Source: Gnetum montanum (lineage: Eukaryota > Streptophyta > Gnetopsida > Gnetales > Gnetaceae). From it: a DNA stretch of 64,000 nt. The position numbers were made by a program, and so were the translations under genes. This document shows positions 33,060 through 45,837 of the stretch, in pieces. Each line of letters starts with the position of its first letter. Within the stretch, counting starts at the first letter, position 1. The DNA is taken from assembly GCA_015680685.1 (NCBI GenBank), contig MNCI01016273.1, positions 185,433 through 249,432 of the forward strand. The letters run 5' to 3'. The notes under the pieces are model-generated. The model saw only the letters and a list, made by a program, of their open reading frames with translations, made no database searches and had not been told where the DNA came from.

Positions 33060-35570
33060 TTAATCTTTTAGTCAAGTCTGAGGCTACATCTCTTTTCCTA
33101 TGGAAACAAGCCTTATTATTTCTAATTTTGATTTTGCCATGTGGAGTTTTTGTAGAACATCTTTCCTATCTGAAAACTCTTTTTCATATAGGGCATAGGT
33201 GGCTACTACTTGTTGTTTCAACTCCTTTCTAGGTTGACCTACTATTAACATGTCAAGGTTATTGTAGCGAAGGTTAGCCAATGTCGTGTACTCTTTCAAA
33301 TCTTTAATCTACAGGTCCTTATTCCTCACTTTCACTTGATGGACTAGGACATATCTATCTAAGATGGGCTGCTAGTCAAGATTTTGCATTGACATGGAAC
33401 ATATGAAGGCCTTTGTCATATAGATTTCTTTTTCATGAATCTATTTATACATGCACATCTAGTCTTGGAAGTGCTCCTTCAGCTTCTCATGCTTCTTAGC
33501 CTCATTTTTCCATGCACTTATCTCAATTGTAGATTTTTGGCATATTGCATGCACCTCCTCCATTAAGAAGGTTTATTTCATTCTAGCTAATCTACTTATA
33601 TCCTAGTTGACCCTCATTAGTTGCTCCTTCAATTGGTGGATATTTTCTTCTAATTTTTTTTCTATTTATCAATAGTAGTCAACCCTACATTATTAGTAGA
33701 AAGCTACTTACTCTTCTCTTGTTCAGTGGTCAATGCCTTTGCATGGGCATATGCTTGTGCTTTGGTGGTTGAGCCATTCTAGACTGCTTTCTCCTTTTTT
33801 TGTTCAATAGCTTTATTTTGTTCAATTAATAAACCTAGCTACTTTATTTTAAATTATTCCAATTGGTCAAACATAACAAATATGAAAGGATTCCTTCTTT
33901 CAAATCTCAAGGTAGCAAGCTCTTCTTACAATCTATGCACTTATGCTTCTACATGCTTTGCCCTGGCCTCTTCCATTACTAGTTTTCCTTTCATGGCAAT
34001 GAGGTTAGATTGTACTATAGTGACATCATTGAGGATGTCAAACAAAGTTGTTATAACTTATCCATTCATAGGAATCTATGAAGAGCATCCTCATTGGCCA
34101 TGGGAGTCATTGAAGTCCCAGCTAACATTTTTGCATCTCTAGTTTCAATCAAGTTTATTGGAGGCACAACAACCACATTAAAGGATTCATTGATGTGATT
34201 TATGATAAATTCTACTATGTCTACTACATCTTGGTGCTGCATGACCATGACTGTGACACCTTCTTCTATTTTGAGCACCACTTGAAAAGATGTAGCATTT
34301 CTAGAGATCTGCTATGACCACTGGGTTTCTCTTATTGATTGCAAAGAAATCTATCCCCTTGATAGAACAATACAAAATATAGGCTACACAACATCATTAA
34401 TGACTCAAAAGAGGTTTGATTCATCCATACTTCTTCAATTGAGAGTTTCAACTATTCTCTATAGATGGTTCATTATGAGCCTATAGTCTTGCAATGGTGG
34501 CGATGGATCTTGTAGCTATCACCATTGCATTGGTTCTTGCTTTGGATTCTTTTTTGGTTCTTGTTCTTGTTCATTACCAAGGTCTTTCCTTGCTATTTCT
34601 AGTTTGAGCAACTTAGAGAAAGAAGCATTTTGAGCCCTCTTGAAAATTGCATTGGTGTAACCCTAGATTCCATCATGCTTGCACAATTTTCTAATTAGGC
34701 AAGCAAATAGAAGTGTTAGCTTTCCTACCTTTCTTTCCTCTAACGACCTTTGAATTTACTTGAAGTACAGCTAGGCAAGATTGGCATTATATTTTCCCAT
34801 AAAGATTGCACTTCCTATAGCCACATAAGCTGATATTCTGTTAAGCCCTTTAGTTGGGAAGAGGTGGTATGTGCTGATTTTGAAGTAAATCTTGTATATT
34901 TTATTTTATTTATTGTATGCCCACTTTAGCCACAGTTTCTTAGTTTTTGCATCAGACCTTATGGACAGATGTGCTACCTTGGCCCCAACATTAGTTATGT
35001 TCAGAGCCTCTCTAATGGCCTTGACTAAAAAAGAGAGAAGGACTCCACCAATGTTGATAGTGATGCCTTCTTCCTTATTATGCTAAAAGTAGCATGTCTC
35101 CCAAAGGTACCATTCCCCATTTTTAGAGAGGATATGCCATAGAGGTGACACTTGAAGCTGAGTTTTGGCCACCTCAGGGACAAATACCATGAATGACCCA
35201 AAGTTCATTTCCACAATGACCATGATGAACATGGATCACTCTTGGATGACTTGGAGGAATTCTTGGAACAACATGAGGTGTTGTCCTAGCACTAGAGCCT
35301 ATGGTTCTATAGCCTTTACTTAGACTAACCACCATATACCAGAAGCCTCTTGATGAATGCTAAATGACTAGGCCTCCTATTCTTCATGCTCTGTTGGTGG
35401 GCCTTATTCTCCTAGTCAACTCTTACCACCTCTCAAGCGTTTACTTGCATGTTATCAAGGTCCTTCTTGTCCTCCTCTTTTTGCGGCCATTTACAATCAA
35501 TCAAGGATTTGGTATTACTAACGTGTTTTCATTTATCATTAAAAAGTTTATACCTTACTCATAACCATAG
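33060..35570 (-). pseudogene. Element 2 second protein: transposon-associated domain plus coiled coil
   Basis: Minus-strand frames, broken by stops and shifts, encode a second protein downstream of gag. Around 34640-34820 one frame reads AIGSAIFMGKYNANL ... KLTLLFACLIRKLCKHDGI, the pattern of the domain found in extra ORFs of plant Tat/Athila retrotransposons (putative plant transposon protein). About 33060-33900 encodes helical, charged sequence such as MEEARAKHVEA and LKQQVVATYALYEKEFSDRK, which is coiled-coil-like. Its order (compact domain, then coiled coil) recalls exons 4-7 of the antisense gene of element 1, but here the gene is on the same strand as gag. The family assignment is by eye. 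Confidence 0.5.
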
Positions 35571-37900
35571 TTCTATTAAGTTTTTAACTCATATGATTGC
35601 AAAGTTATAAAAATTTCAAGAAAAATGCCCAAAAAGTGTTAACTTCTTTTATGGCCCTTCACAATTGGCTTCTTTTCCCTTATGTATGGCTTATAATGAC
35701 AATTATGATTCATTGGGTAAGAGAATTAAAAGTTCTAGCATACATATGATTAATTTATCATTAAAATACTTTAGGTTTTTAACATTCTTACCCTAATAAC
35801 ACCTTCCAGGTGATAGAAAACTTTGAAAAATTGATGCAAGTTTTCCACACCAATGCCCTCCCCTAACTAAATTGAATACTCTAGGATCAAATAGGTTCAA
35901 AAACCATGAAAATTGGATGGTATGGAGCAAGATATCTCATGTGGAAGTTAGTTGCACAGAGCTCTTAGTCAAGAGAGAAGAATGAAAAAACTCTCCTAGC
36001 TTCAATTGATGATAATAAATTTTTTTTATCATCGCCGGGATCCTAGTGATAGATTTTCATGGGCCCGATATTAGGTAGTTGACATCAGGTATTCAATTTT
36101 AACTCCCACCTAATATTGGCATCTTGAAATTTCATTTTATGAGGACATTTAGCATGAAAAATGAAGCTTTGTGATTCATTGGAAGGTTTCATGTAAAATC
36201 CAAGGTTCTAGGGTTAGTTAGAATTCATATTTAGGCACTGGTAATGTTAGAAGAAGAAATAACTTAAAAGCTTTAAAAGATGTAAGAAAAGGGGTATTGG
36301 ATTCATGGTATAGAATGGATTGGTTATATGATAAGGGAAGGTTTTGAGTTTATCATTTATGCATTTGGAAGGTTCAAGATGTTGTAGTTTTTTCATACAA
36401 GTACAAGTTACAACAATTATACAAGTCGGTCCTTCCCAAAGTAGGCTTCTAGCATTAATGCCCTTGTATAACCACACCTAAAAATATCCATAGGCACCAA
36501 AGGGGTTGAATGCAACACATACCTACTGAATGAAACACATATGTTAAAACCACCAATTTTAGATAATAACTCTATGTCACACAAAACCACAAGTTAGGAT
36601 CATATGAACAGTGAGATGAGATGGATTTTATAAAGGATTGCAGAAAATGGAATGTGAGGTGCCTTAGCATAGGCATTAGGAATCCTTGTGTGTTATTAAA
36701 ATTAAATTAATCATTAGCCCTCCTTTTCAAGATTCAAACCAAGTCCATACCATGTTTCAGTGACATCGCATTATTTCATCTCTTTGTTTAACAATCATAA
36801 GACTATCACAGTTGCAAGGAGTAGCATCACTTAGTGTTTTGTCCAAGGGAGGAGTTTATTCATGGCACTTTTTCTTGAATTCTAAGAAGCCACCAACCTT
36901 CAGGTATGGGTAAGATGTCTTTCTAGTGGGATTCTTAGAAATTTATATAGTATCCTTTTATTTTACTCTTTTCTATGTCAACCTTACTAGATGACTACCT
37001 TTAGACATGGGTAACATGTATTTCGAGTGACATGATAAGGTAGCACTTGTTTTATTCTAACTCCCATTTTTGGTTAGATCTACAAGGTTATAATTACAAC
37101 CTTAGCAACATGATAGAACATATAGAAGTGGTCAAAGAGATCCATAAATCCCCTTTCACATTGCCACTTATTATTTTGATGATGAAAAATAATATCATTA
37201 TGACCATGGTAAGAACCTCTTATTAATGGAATGAATATATGGATGATGTGGCCTCACTTTCCAAATAATCAGTCCCTCATGACTTGACAACATAGAGAAA
37301 ACCTTACCTCGATGGACTACATGATGTCATTTTATGCACAAGTGAGATTACTACTAAAGGAAATGAAAATAAAATGTGGAAAAAGTTCAAAAGGATAGGA
37401 AAAATTTGTATCAAGAAATGAGAAAATAATCAAAAAATTGTAAAACAAAAATATGAAAAACACTTATTAATTCTGAATGTTTGGGTGAGGCATTGCCCCC
37501 AAGACTAAGTGTTTGACCATGACAAGAATTAATAAGTCGACAAGTAGGCTCCATGCATTTGTGAAACATTGTTAAAATTTCATTTCAAGCCACTAGGTAT
37601 CTTCTGATTTAGTGGTAACTACATAGATGAGTTGTTTCTCACATACTTGGTTGTTAAATGTACAATGGATTAAAGTATGAGTTGTGTGAACTTTACAGAT
37701 GTCTAGCCCATAATTGCATCCTTTATCATGATTAGTTATGCATGGATTTTTTGTCTCTTCATGATGCTAGATTCATTGTTTCTGGAAGATCTTGGAGTAA
37801 CGATAGATATAGGACTTTACATAGGATTGGAGGATATTGGTTGTGAAAGGAAAGGTGTTGTACTTTATTGGAATTATGCTAGTTTGGATGAGTTAGTAGG
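35571..37900 (-). other. Element 2 interior without recognised domain
   Basis: Protease, RT or both might be expected here, but I could not recognise DSG, YVDD or any RNase H motif on either strand. Short ORFs (36247-36477 minus, 37728-38027 plus) are unconvincing. Confidence 0.35.
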
Positions 37901-39976
37901 TTCACGAGTGTTCTGCTTACGCATGGCAACCATCCTAAAGAAAGGGAATTTCCAAGATTGTGGCAAGGACCTACTAGCATTATCATGTTTATGGATGTTT
38001 ACAACACAAGTGGCATTCTTTTGTTAATGTTGTGGTGTTAAACCTTCTTGTGTTTCTGGCTATGACATGTGATGGAGTGGAGTATGAGAATATTAAGGAT
38101 ATGATGGAGGGTGAGAGGTGTGAGGTGGTGATACTTTAGAAGATGTAGCAGGTTGATGATATTTGTCAGAGTGGTAGTAGTGATTTGAGGTAGAGGAAGT
38201 AGAACTAGTAAGGGAAATAGGTTGTTGAACATAATATCCATATAGTTTTTGTTGGCAATAAGGGTAGCTCTGGTTTGTTGATGGCCTCCCCCAAAACTAT
38301 GGATTTTTCCACTACAATTAATAGTAGTTTTGAGGCTAATAAGAAGTCTCACTACAATAGTATGATTGGTTGTATATAATTACCTTGTGAGAAAGGTAAT
38401 TTCCTAGGCATTTTATTTTGTTCAAACTTGGGGTTCAATGCAAAAGTCTAATACTCATGTAGATGTAACATGACTAGGAAATAGCCCTTTGTATGTTCAT
38501 ATATGCAAATATCACATCCATCATCTTCTTCTATGATTCAGTCTATAGCCTTGGCTTCTACAGCCATTTTCCCTTTTTGATGATAAGTGTTCCTAGCTAT
38601 TTCTTAGTCTTTTTTCCTCCTTTTGTTGTGATCACTTGATTCATCTTGCGTTACTCTCTCCTCTATGGTTTCTACATAAGTTGTAACTTTCTCATTTATC
38701 CATTCAGACATCTTATCTAACCTTACTTTAAGCTCATTGATAGAATTTTGTATTAACAAGTTTTTTTGTGAAATGACCTCATCGAGAGTTGCCTCTTTTT
38801 TCTTATCATAGATTTGGACCTTATTCTTTTGAAGAGTTGAGTCCCAATGATATTTCTCAACATTCTTCCATTTACATAGCTCTCCTTATTTTACCACATG
38901 ATCAATTGGCTTTTGGATCTAATGGGTTCCTAGTTCATATAATTGACCTTTAGGATACATCCCAAGGATCTCTCTTGTTTGACTATGAAACCCATCTATG
39001 ATGTGGAAAAGTTTCTCTTGTTGAGAGAAACCATGGACTAGACATCTATTCAAAAGAGAATAATATCTATCTAGGGCCATATCCAAGGGTTCAAGTTGTT
39101 AATGTTTCCATCCTTGGATTCATTTCCTTAGGTTGGACACCCTCGCATAGGTTTGATATTTCTCGTTGAAAAGTTCCAACATTGTGGACCACTGATGGAT
39201 TAAATTTGGTTTTAATGATCTATATTACACTTTGGCTTTATCTATTAGTATCCTAGGAAAGAGCTTAAGATTTTGTCACCCACTTTCAATGTTTTTTAAG
39301 ACACAAGCATCATGGAAGGTTTGTAAATGATTTTGTGGATTAGAATCATATCCTCCCATAAATTTAGGGATATTATTCATATCAAGCCTTTTGATGCAAC
39401 TTTCCTTACAATGCCTATGGGATATTTTAACTACCTTTGTGATCTACATCATGATCTTAGTGGCCAAAAATGGTTCACAATCATCAGACATGTTGTGGTG
39501 AAGAGTTTTATTTCTATTTGTTTAATTCTAATAATTTTGTCTATGTTCATTTTGATGTCTTTGATTTTTCCCATGGTTTTGATTTCTATTTTTATTTCTA
39601 TCCCATAGTGGGCTTTGTCTCTATACCTACATTCATCTTCATCAAAACTAGACATTGAAGAGGAAGAGGAAGATGAGAAACTAGGAGGATTGTGATGGCT
39701 TCTATGGTATTCCTCATGTTTCCTTGATTTATCTTTTCTAGGTTTTAAGGAGGTCCTAGGCCTTGAAGCCTCCCCTGGTCTATGACTTACTTCATATTCT
39801 TTAGGATTTTCTACCTTAGGTGAATGTAGTTCTTGAGTGTAGTCAGGGTGATCATGAACATATGAAACCCATACAAGAGGTTGGTCACTCCAATTTTCTT
39901 CAATATGTATTTCTTTAGTCCTCAAATGAATGTTCTCTCCATTCAATGCATTATCACTTCCTTGAAAAAGAGACAT
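37901..39976 (-). pseudogene. gag: Element 2 gag, disrupted
   Basis: The ATG at 39976 opens a hydrophilic N-terminus containing SHRPGEASRPRTSLKPRKDK and SHHNPPSFSSSSSSSMSS, a Ser/His/Arg linker like that of element 3. After a frameshift near 39600 the core reads ESCIKRLDMNNIPKF (about 39360-39400), then DRYYSLLNRCLVHGF, LFHIIDGFHSQTREILG and a C-terminal box CDICIYEHTKG. All align with element 3 gag (IKRLDMNNIPRFEGGY; YYTLLHRCLGHGYAQ; LRHIVDGLRNETRRTLG; CEIYHYDHPKG). Several stops break it. It would have formed the particle shell. Confidence 0.72.
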
Positions 39977-40083
39977 TATTGTTGATTTATGGTGTGTGTG
40001 ATTTAATATTTATTTGAAAGATAAATCATTAATGCATTTACAATGATTATATATAATATAAATAATCTAGATAACCAACACCA

Positions 40084-40101
40084 TTCTTGGTAATGGTGCC
40101 A
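40084..40101 (-). promoter_or_regulatory. Element 2 primer binding site, decayed tRNA-Asp type
   Basis: On the minus strand, TGGCACCATTACCAAGAA starts 8 bases after the 5' LTR. It is the tRNA-Asp site (TGGCGCCGTTGCCGGGGA) with only G-to-A changes, several of them at CpG, as expected for long-term methylation decay. Confidence 0.65.
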
Positions 40102-40109
40102 ATGATGAC

Positions 40110-40986
40110 TGATGAGGTACCCCTATGCCCAACCATATAAATCATAAGCGTTCATGCACGATTCAATCAAATTTTGTGGATGGGACTAGTTGTGCATCTA
40201 GATCATTATGCCTTGATCATTGTTCACTATTTTCCCACTTGGACTAGTGGTAGCTTTGTCACATATGATTTAGTCTAGAGTGAGGGATATGATTCTTGAT
40301 GTTGTTCGACCCTAAGCTATTGCTAATGATAATAAAGAAATTAATTATTTAATGTAATTAACAATGGAGAGTAAAGTCTAAACTAGCCTATGTGCGATGA
40401 GTATCCATTCCTAACCTTCTTTACATGCCTTGGACTTTGCATAACTACCACTAGGATTACCAAGGGTCCCATTATTGGGTATACAAAATGATACACTACT
40501 AGGTTACCAAGTAATTACACTTAAGTGCTCTCAATTAGTCGTACTCATTCCACTTAATGACAGGAATAATAAAGAGAAATGAATGGAAACATTAACTAAG
40601 GAAAAAAGTAAATGTGTAAGTAATTAAAAACAATAATAAAGCTAAGTGGATTCTGCAATGATGGAAGTAATCTTGATCTTTATTGCTAAACATGTAACAT
40701 GTCCAAGTACATCGCACTCAAATAAGGAAGATGTACAATCACTTAACATCACACTGCAAGCATGCACTAGAAAATAGAATTTCTATTAGTATACTAAAAA
40801 TATATATGAATCTATGAATAGTTCTATATCCCAACCATGCATCCAAGTGTTGTATTTATAGGCTAGCACGGAAGGGGTGATATTAGATCCTCAATATTGA
40901 AGATTGTTTCTTGATATTGGATACCTGACATTGTAGCTCTGATATTGAATATCCAATATCAGAGCCCTCCAAAACATGATTCATCA
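40110..40986 (-). repeat. Element 2 5' LTR (877 bp)
   Basis: Begins TGATGAGGTACCCC and ends ATTCATCA on the plus strand. Pairs with 31725-32594. Near its right end are TTGATATTGGATACC and GATATTGAATATCC words, decayed palindromes in U3. Confidence 0.85.
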
Positions 40987-40991
40987 ATTAC
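40987..40991. repeat. Target-site duplication ATTAC, right copy of element 2
   Basis: ATTAC follows the right LTR. It differs from the left copy ATTAT by one transition. Confidence 0.65.
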
Positions 40992-42171
40992 CCTAGCCTT
41001 GTCCTAACAAAATAGGATTAGCTACTTGAGTGTGAAGAGTTGAATCATGAAATTCTCATAAAATTCCAATTTCCAAAAATCATGGAAAATAATAGAAATT
41101 CAGCAAAATGGAATATGTGATTACAACATGAAAATTATATGAATCTAGACATGTAAAGGAAGACTTAGCCCAAACAATAAATGCACATTATTCATAAAGT
41201 TTCAATTAAAATATCTTCACAACAAAAATACATAAAATTTGAGAACTAGAATAAGGCATAGACAATGCTAAGATCTCTTACCTCGAAATCAAGAAGCACA
41301 AATTTGAATCACAAACACATGAACACAACCACTCACATACATGCTCTACGTGCACTAGAACTAGCAAAGCTTTATAATACCACCATAAGTCTCTATTTTG
41401 GAAATGCTTTCAATTCCATGTAAAATGGATGCCAAAGTGCCTAAAAGAATAAGATGTGGTATTTTAAATGGAAAAACTGAAGTTTCAAATGTGAAAACCC
41501 TAATCCTATTTTCAAAAATTAAAATCTCAAATAAAGAAACCTACCACCAAGCCTCACTTAACTTACATAAACTTGCTAAGGTTAATAAAAAACATGTCAT
41601 AACTCTCTTCATTAAAATGTCACATGCTAAATAATTAATTCAATTATAAAAAAACCATACACATAAAAATTTGATCATATGCTTGACAATTGGTAACATT
41701 ATTAGAGGGTTTTTTATTTGGCATGCATGGATATAGTGGCATTGTTGTCGTTGATGTGGGCATGCTATCATGACTAATAAGTGGTTATATTATTAAATTT
41801 TGGAATGTATCGATACAGTGTTATTGTTGTGCTTGAGAAGAAAATCAAATCTTTTGTTATCAGATATAGTTATGGTTGAAAAAAAAAGAGAAATCATTAT
41901 GAGGATAGTAACAATATGATAGAAAGCAATACATTATCTTTTTTTTTTTTTGCATTCAAAAGAACATGTTCCAGTAGTTGGTCCTCTCGATATATTCTAA
42001 ATGGTAAGATGCATTTTGGTCAAGTGAATGATGTGTGTTGACAATTCGTAATTAGTAGAATGACAAGAATTTGTGTTTTTTATGGAAGTAAGTAAGGAAA
42101 GCATAATAAATTTTAAAATTCTACAAAAAAACTTGGATTAGAAATGGTAATGTTAGTTTTTTCTATTTTTT
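40992..42171. other. AT-rich spacer between elements 2 and 3
   Basis: No gene or repeat recognised. A 78-codon ORF at 41398-41634 lacks any feature I can interpret. A T-run lies at 41940-41951. Confidence 0.4.
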
Positions 42172-42176
42172 ACAAT
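42172..42176. repeat. Target-site duplication ACAAT, left copy of element 3
   Basis: Identical to 49414-49418. Confidence 0.92.
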
Positions 42177-42183
42177 TGATGAG

Positions 42184-42229
42184 ACGCGATATCGCATGCA
42201 CCGCGATATCGCGTACGTGATATCGCGGC
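42184..42229 (+). promoter_or_regulatory. GCGATATCGC palindromes in the U3 of element 3
   Basis: GCGATATCGC-type self-complementary words stand at the LTR start, immediately upstream of the TATA box: three in this LTR and four in the right LTR (48484-48552). Position and repetition suggest binding sites for a dimeric protein; that is inference. Confidence 0.55.
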
Positions 42230-42242
42230 CTGCTACCAAATC

Positions 42243-42250
42243 TATAAATA
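42243..42250 (+). promoter_or_regulatory. TATA box of element 3 LTR
   Basis: TATAAATA, conserved in the right LTR at 48567-48574. A U3 of only about 100 bp follows. Confidence 0.65.
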
Positions 42251-43092
42251 AGAGGCGGCACTCCCCTCATTTCCCATCCTAGGCTAGAAGTAGCGAAGCT
42301 CTGGTGGATTGATCACCCCAGAGATAGAATATTTTCCATGTGCCTGCAGTAGGAGTCCCCCAAGTGAACAGTTCTTTATTCGAGCAGCTTTGTACCTAAA
42401 CGCAAGTTGTGTACGGCAATAAAGACAAGCTTTGTGGATAAACCTTGCAGTACATGGATAGGTTTTATTACATGTTATTTGTTACCTATTGTTAGCGCGG
42501 CATGAGTATGACTTAGTTACGAGCATTGACGAATTTGTATGGCTAACCAAGGAATCGACTACTCATCACGATTAGATTCTCTCCCCCTTATCTCCTAGAA
42601 TGTGGAACGAGTACGACTTGATTATGAGCATCTACGGATGTGTACGGCTAGTCAAGGAATTGGCTGCTCGTCACACTTAGGCTAGTTAGGTGCCTCAGTA
42701 CGACCACTTTGAGCACGTGCATTACGTGTGGTGATACCAGTAACGATTAGCGTTTGGTAGCCACAGTTGCATAGTTTAGGGTGTGTATGGTAAGTGGGAA
42801 CAGATGCTGACGCTAGTTAATTTAGACTTAGGACATTAGTTAGAGTTAGTTTCTCAACCCTTTGCTCTTAGCGTAGAAGACATAAAACTAGAAAAGACCA
42901 AAAAAATCATATACCTCGGACTTACTTAACCATACACCGTGACAACAACAAGTAAGTCTAGGAAGACAACGAATGATTAACCCCAAGTGTTCCATGGGGA
43001 GTTTAGGCATTTAGTCTATGGAATTTGACCAAATCGCATGTGCTATGCTTGTTTTGTATGGTTGAGTGTAGGGGTACCTCGCCACTCATCAT

Positions 43093-43110
43093 TGGCGTCG
43101 TTGCCGGGGA
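43093..43110 (+). promoter_or_regulatory. Element 3 primer binding site, tRNA-Asp
   Basis: TGGCGTCGTTGCCGGGGA begins one base after the LTR. It differs by a single C-to-T from the tRNA-Asp site used by Athila-type elements. Confidence 0.85.
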
Positions 43111-43233
43111 CTAAGTGTTTGTGCACCGAATAGAACATAAGAGATATCACTCACATCGTTGTGAGCCTTAACAAACCTTCAGGTTAGTCAAGAAAAAAAT
43201 TTATATAACGGTGAAATTAGCACACCGATAAAA

Positions 43234-45837
43234 ATGCCTTCTTCTCATAAGAGCAACTCATCACCTAAGAACCACACACGAGAAAGTCAGCAAGATAAAA
43301 AGCATAACCAAAATCAGCCAAGTCCTCAGCAATATAGGGTGACATATACTCATCTCGATGAGTATGTGCCTGATCTTACCTTTATCCTCCATCTAGATGA
43401 ACAGTTGCGTTGGAGATATTTGTTTGGTAACATAGTGTTACCTCCAGATCGTGTTGTCCCTAACATGCTTCTCCATGCTTTAGCACAGACTGGCATGACA
43501 GAACTTTATGCCGAATACGTTGCAATATATTTTAACATGAGGGATTATCATCCCACAGATTTACAATGTATGAGGAATGCAAGGCGGGAGAGCCAACATA
43601 CATGGTCGAAGGGCAATACCCTGCACGTCCTTAGCGAAATAGGAGACAAGGAGCCCTTTATCATGGGTTCTTTAGCAAAGGCTGTTCCCCCTCCTAATGA
43701 TGGTGAGGAGGATGAGTATCAGAACCTACGATCAATGATACATATCCTCAGTTCTGATGCCCGTGAACACCAACTGTTCACAGAGGGAACAACCACTCAT
43801 GCTAAGGATGGGCACTTTGATCGTCACAACGATCGGGGCCATAGCAGCCAAAGAGAAGGCAAGAAACATCATCATGGCGATGGTTCCCCTTCTTCTTCCC
43901 CTTCTTCCCATCATTCATCCTCTCCTTCCAAATTTGGGTGTAGCCACCATGAACACAAAGGTGAGGATAAAAGTAAAAAGAATGAAAAACCTTGGCGGGA
44001 AAGTCGAGAGAGAGGACAAGGGCAAGGACATAGGGAGAGTAGGGAACAACGCAGACATCATAGGCATCATGAAAGAGATGATTATGATTAACCCCTACTC
44101 ACAACCCGAAGTATGCTTGACATAACGGAGGCAGTTAGGATTCCCACAAGGCATTTAAAGGATAGCAGGATCAAACGATTAGACATGAACAACATCCCAC
44201 GGTTTGAAGGGGGATACAATGCCGATCCGCAAAATCATTTACAGGCATTCCACGATGCCTGTGCCTTGCAGAATATAGAAAATGAGTGGAAAAAACTTAA
44301 GTTGTTCCCAAGGACACTCACTAAAGAAGTAGAGAGCTGGTACTAGTCCTTAGAACCGAAAACCATCAGGAGGTGGAGTACGATGCTAAAACTGTTCGAC
44401 GAGAAGTATCAAACGTACTCTAGAGTGTCCAATTTGCGTAAGTAGATCCAAGGCTGGAAGAAAGGTATACATGAACCCTTGAATGCTACCATGGCCCACT
44501 ATTACACACTGTTACATCGTTGCCTGGGCCATGGGTATGCTCAGCGGGATCAACTTCGCCACATCGTGGATGGGCTAAGGAATGAAACTCGAAGAACCCT
44601 TGGGACTTATGCCCAAGGGAGACTCTCACAACTTAGAGCCCATGAAGTATGTAGCTTATTGGAGTAAGTAGTAAATGAAGAGGGTGAGCTATGAAAAAGG
44701 GAAAGTGCGGAAGAGTATAACCGTGATCCCTCCCTTCGAAAGAAGGAAGTGAAATTTTGTGATGAAGAGGAAGTGTCACCGATCGAAGAATTGGTGAACC
44801 GGAAAACCTTTCTGATCAAACAATTAATAAAAGAATTAGCGGCTAAGGTAGATGATGTATGGAGTTCCTTAGACTCTAAAATCAAAACTATCTTTAAAAT
44901 TGTAGAAGAGTCTAAGGTTGAGCAAAGTAGTGACAAAGGTAAGAAAAGGTGGAGAGATTTAGGCCCTACACATAACAAGGGTAAGGGAAAAATTGTGAAC
45001 TCCGATGTGGCTGAGGATTCTGATTCAGACGATGACGGTGGATGTGAGATCTATCATTATGACCATCCTAAGGGATGTTGCCCCATCATCTCACATCTAC
45101 AGGAGTCTGGGGTGTATGCGCTTAATCCGAGACTCAACCAACGGTAAACATCCTGCAGGTTACCTTATCCACAAGGTAACCCAAGGCAGTTCCACCAACC
45201 CTTAACGTATTATCCAAGTGGAACTCCGCCACAGCCCATCGAACAGCATCAGTAGTGGCAATACCCATAGTCATGGGGGATGCCACCGCCAACACAATAG
45301 TACCCTTACCAATAGCCTGATCCATATGGTTATTATGTGCAACAGCCGATTTCTCCAAGTGACTCTATGGGTCACAAAACCCCCAACCGTTACTACCAAG
45401 CTCAGGAGTACTTTTGAAGAACTCCTTCTCCTCTTAGGGATACTCCATATCCACGCCATCCTCCTAATCCATCCACACCTCTTCCACCAGTAGTAGTTCC
45501 CATAACACCTCGTGCTCCAACAATGCAAGGGAAACTTCCTCCTCAACCATAGCAATGTCACGATGCGAGAGCTGTAAACATCCAACTTGCTGCTGATTCT
45601 GACAACTATAAAAAGAGAAGACATTACTTCAGAACCAAAAGCCCAGATAAACTCTTGCAACAACAAGCGGTTGGGGCCATGTACACTCCTCCACCATCTA
45701 ACACTTCGGAGCACCCTTCCATCCAAAATTATAGCATAACGCATATGGTTATGTTAATGCATACCGTAACTGACTAGATCAAGGTGGGCCACCTTTTCAG
45801 GAAACTAACTAATCCTGGGAGTCCCTTAATCTATTTG
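43234..45837 (+). pseudogene. gag: Element 3 gag, one frame with nonsense codons
   Basis: Structural protein of the particle. ATG 43234 is the first in the frame after the leader. The first 285 codons are open: a globular start (YVPDLTFILHLDEQLRWRYL), then a His/Ser/Arg-rich basic linker. TAA at 44089 and TAG at 44344 and 44443 interrupt the core, which reads RLDMNNIPRFEGGYNADP, LFPRTLTKEVESWY and MLKLFDEKYQTYSR, the retrotransposon gag fold. Further stops lie at 44665 and about 44691. A CEIYHYDHPKGCC box at about 45043 occupies the usual zinc-knuckle place, with one Cys apparently changed. All these segments are in one frame that continues into protease, so a gag-pro polyprotein is indicated. 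After 45147 it is Pro/Gln-rich. Confidence 0.85.

Larger units (their letters stand above)
31725..40986 (-). mobile_element. Element 2: decayed minus-strand LTR retrotransposon
   Basis: Bounded by LTRs at 31725-32594 and 40110-40986, both TGATGAG ... (A/C)TCATCA, and flanked by ATTAT (31720-31724) and ATTAC (40987-40991), a 5-bp TSD with one mutation. Orientation is minus: the PBS relic, gag and polypurine tract are all read from right to left. The polypurine-LTR junction on the minus strand, AGTCATGAGGGTA then TGATGAG, matches element 3 (AGTCATGGGGGTA then TGATGAG), and the gag proteins align, so the two are one lineage. I recognise gag and a downstream transposon-associated coiled-coil protein, but no RT or integrase. 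The element is therefore non-autonomous or has decayed beyond recognition. Confidence 0.85.
42177..43091 (+). repeat. Element 3 5' LTR (915 bp)
   Basis: TGATGAG ... CTCATCA ends. The first 55 bp hold three GATATCGC palindromes (two as GCGATATCGC). A TATA box follows at 42243-42250. An internal direct repeat of 105-bp period (GAGTATGACTT at 42504, GAGTACGACTT at 42609; each with GAGCAT...GGCTA...CAAGGAAT) spans about 42500-42690. Confidence 0.92.

Noticed and set aside
37728-38027. 99-codon plus-strand ORF in element 2
   Set aside because: It is antisense to the gag C-terminal region and has no similarity; probably chance.
39449-39600. Lysine/isoleucine-rich end of the 175-codon gag ORF
   Set aside because: Here the open frame is out of register: another frame carries the gag homology, so this is read-through after a frameshift.
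42184-42229. CGATATCG-rich palindromes as a replication origin or attachment site
   Set aside because: They sit in the U3 of an LTR beside a TATA box, so a promoter role is simpler.
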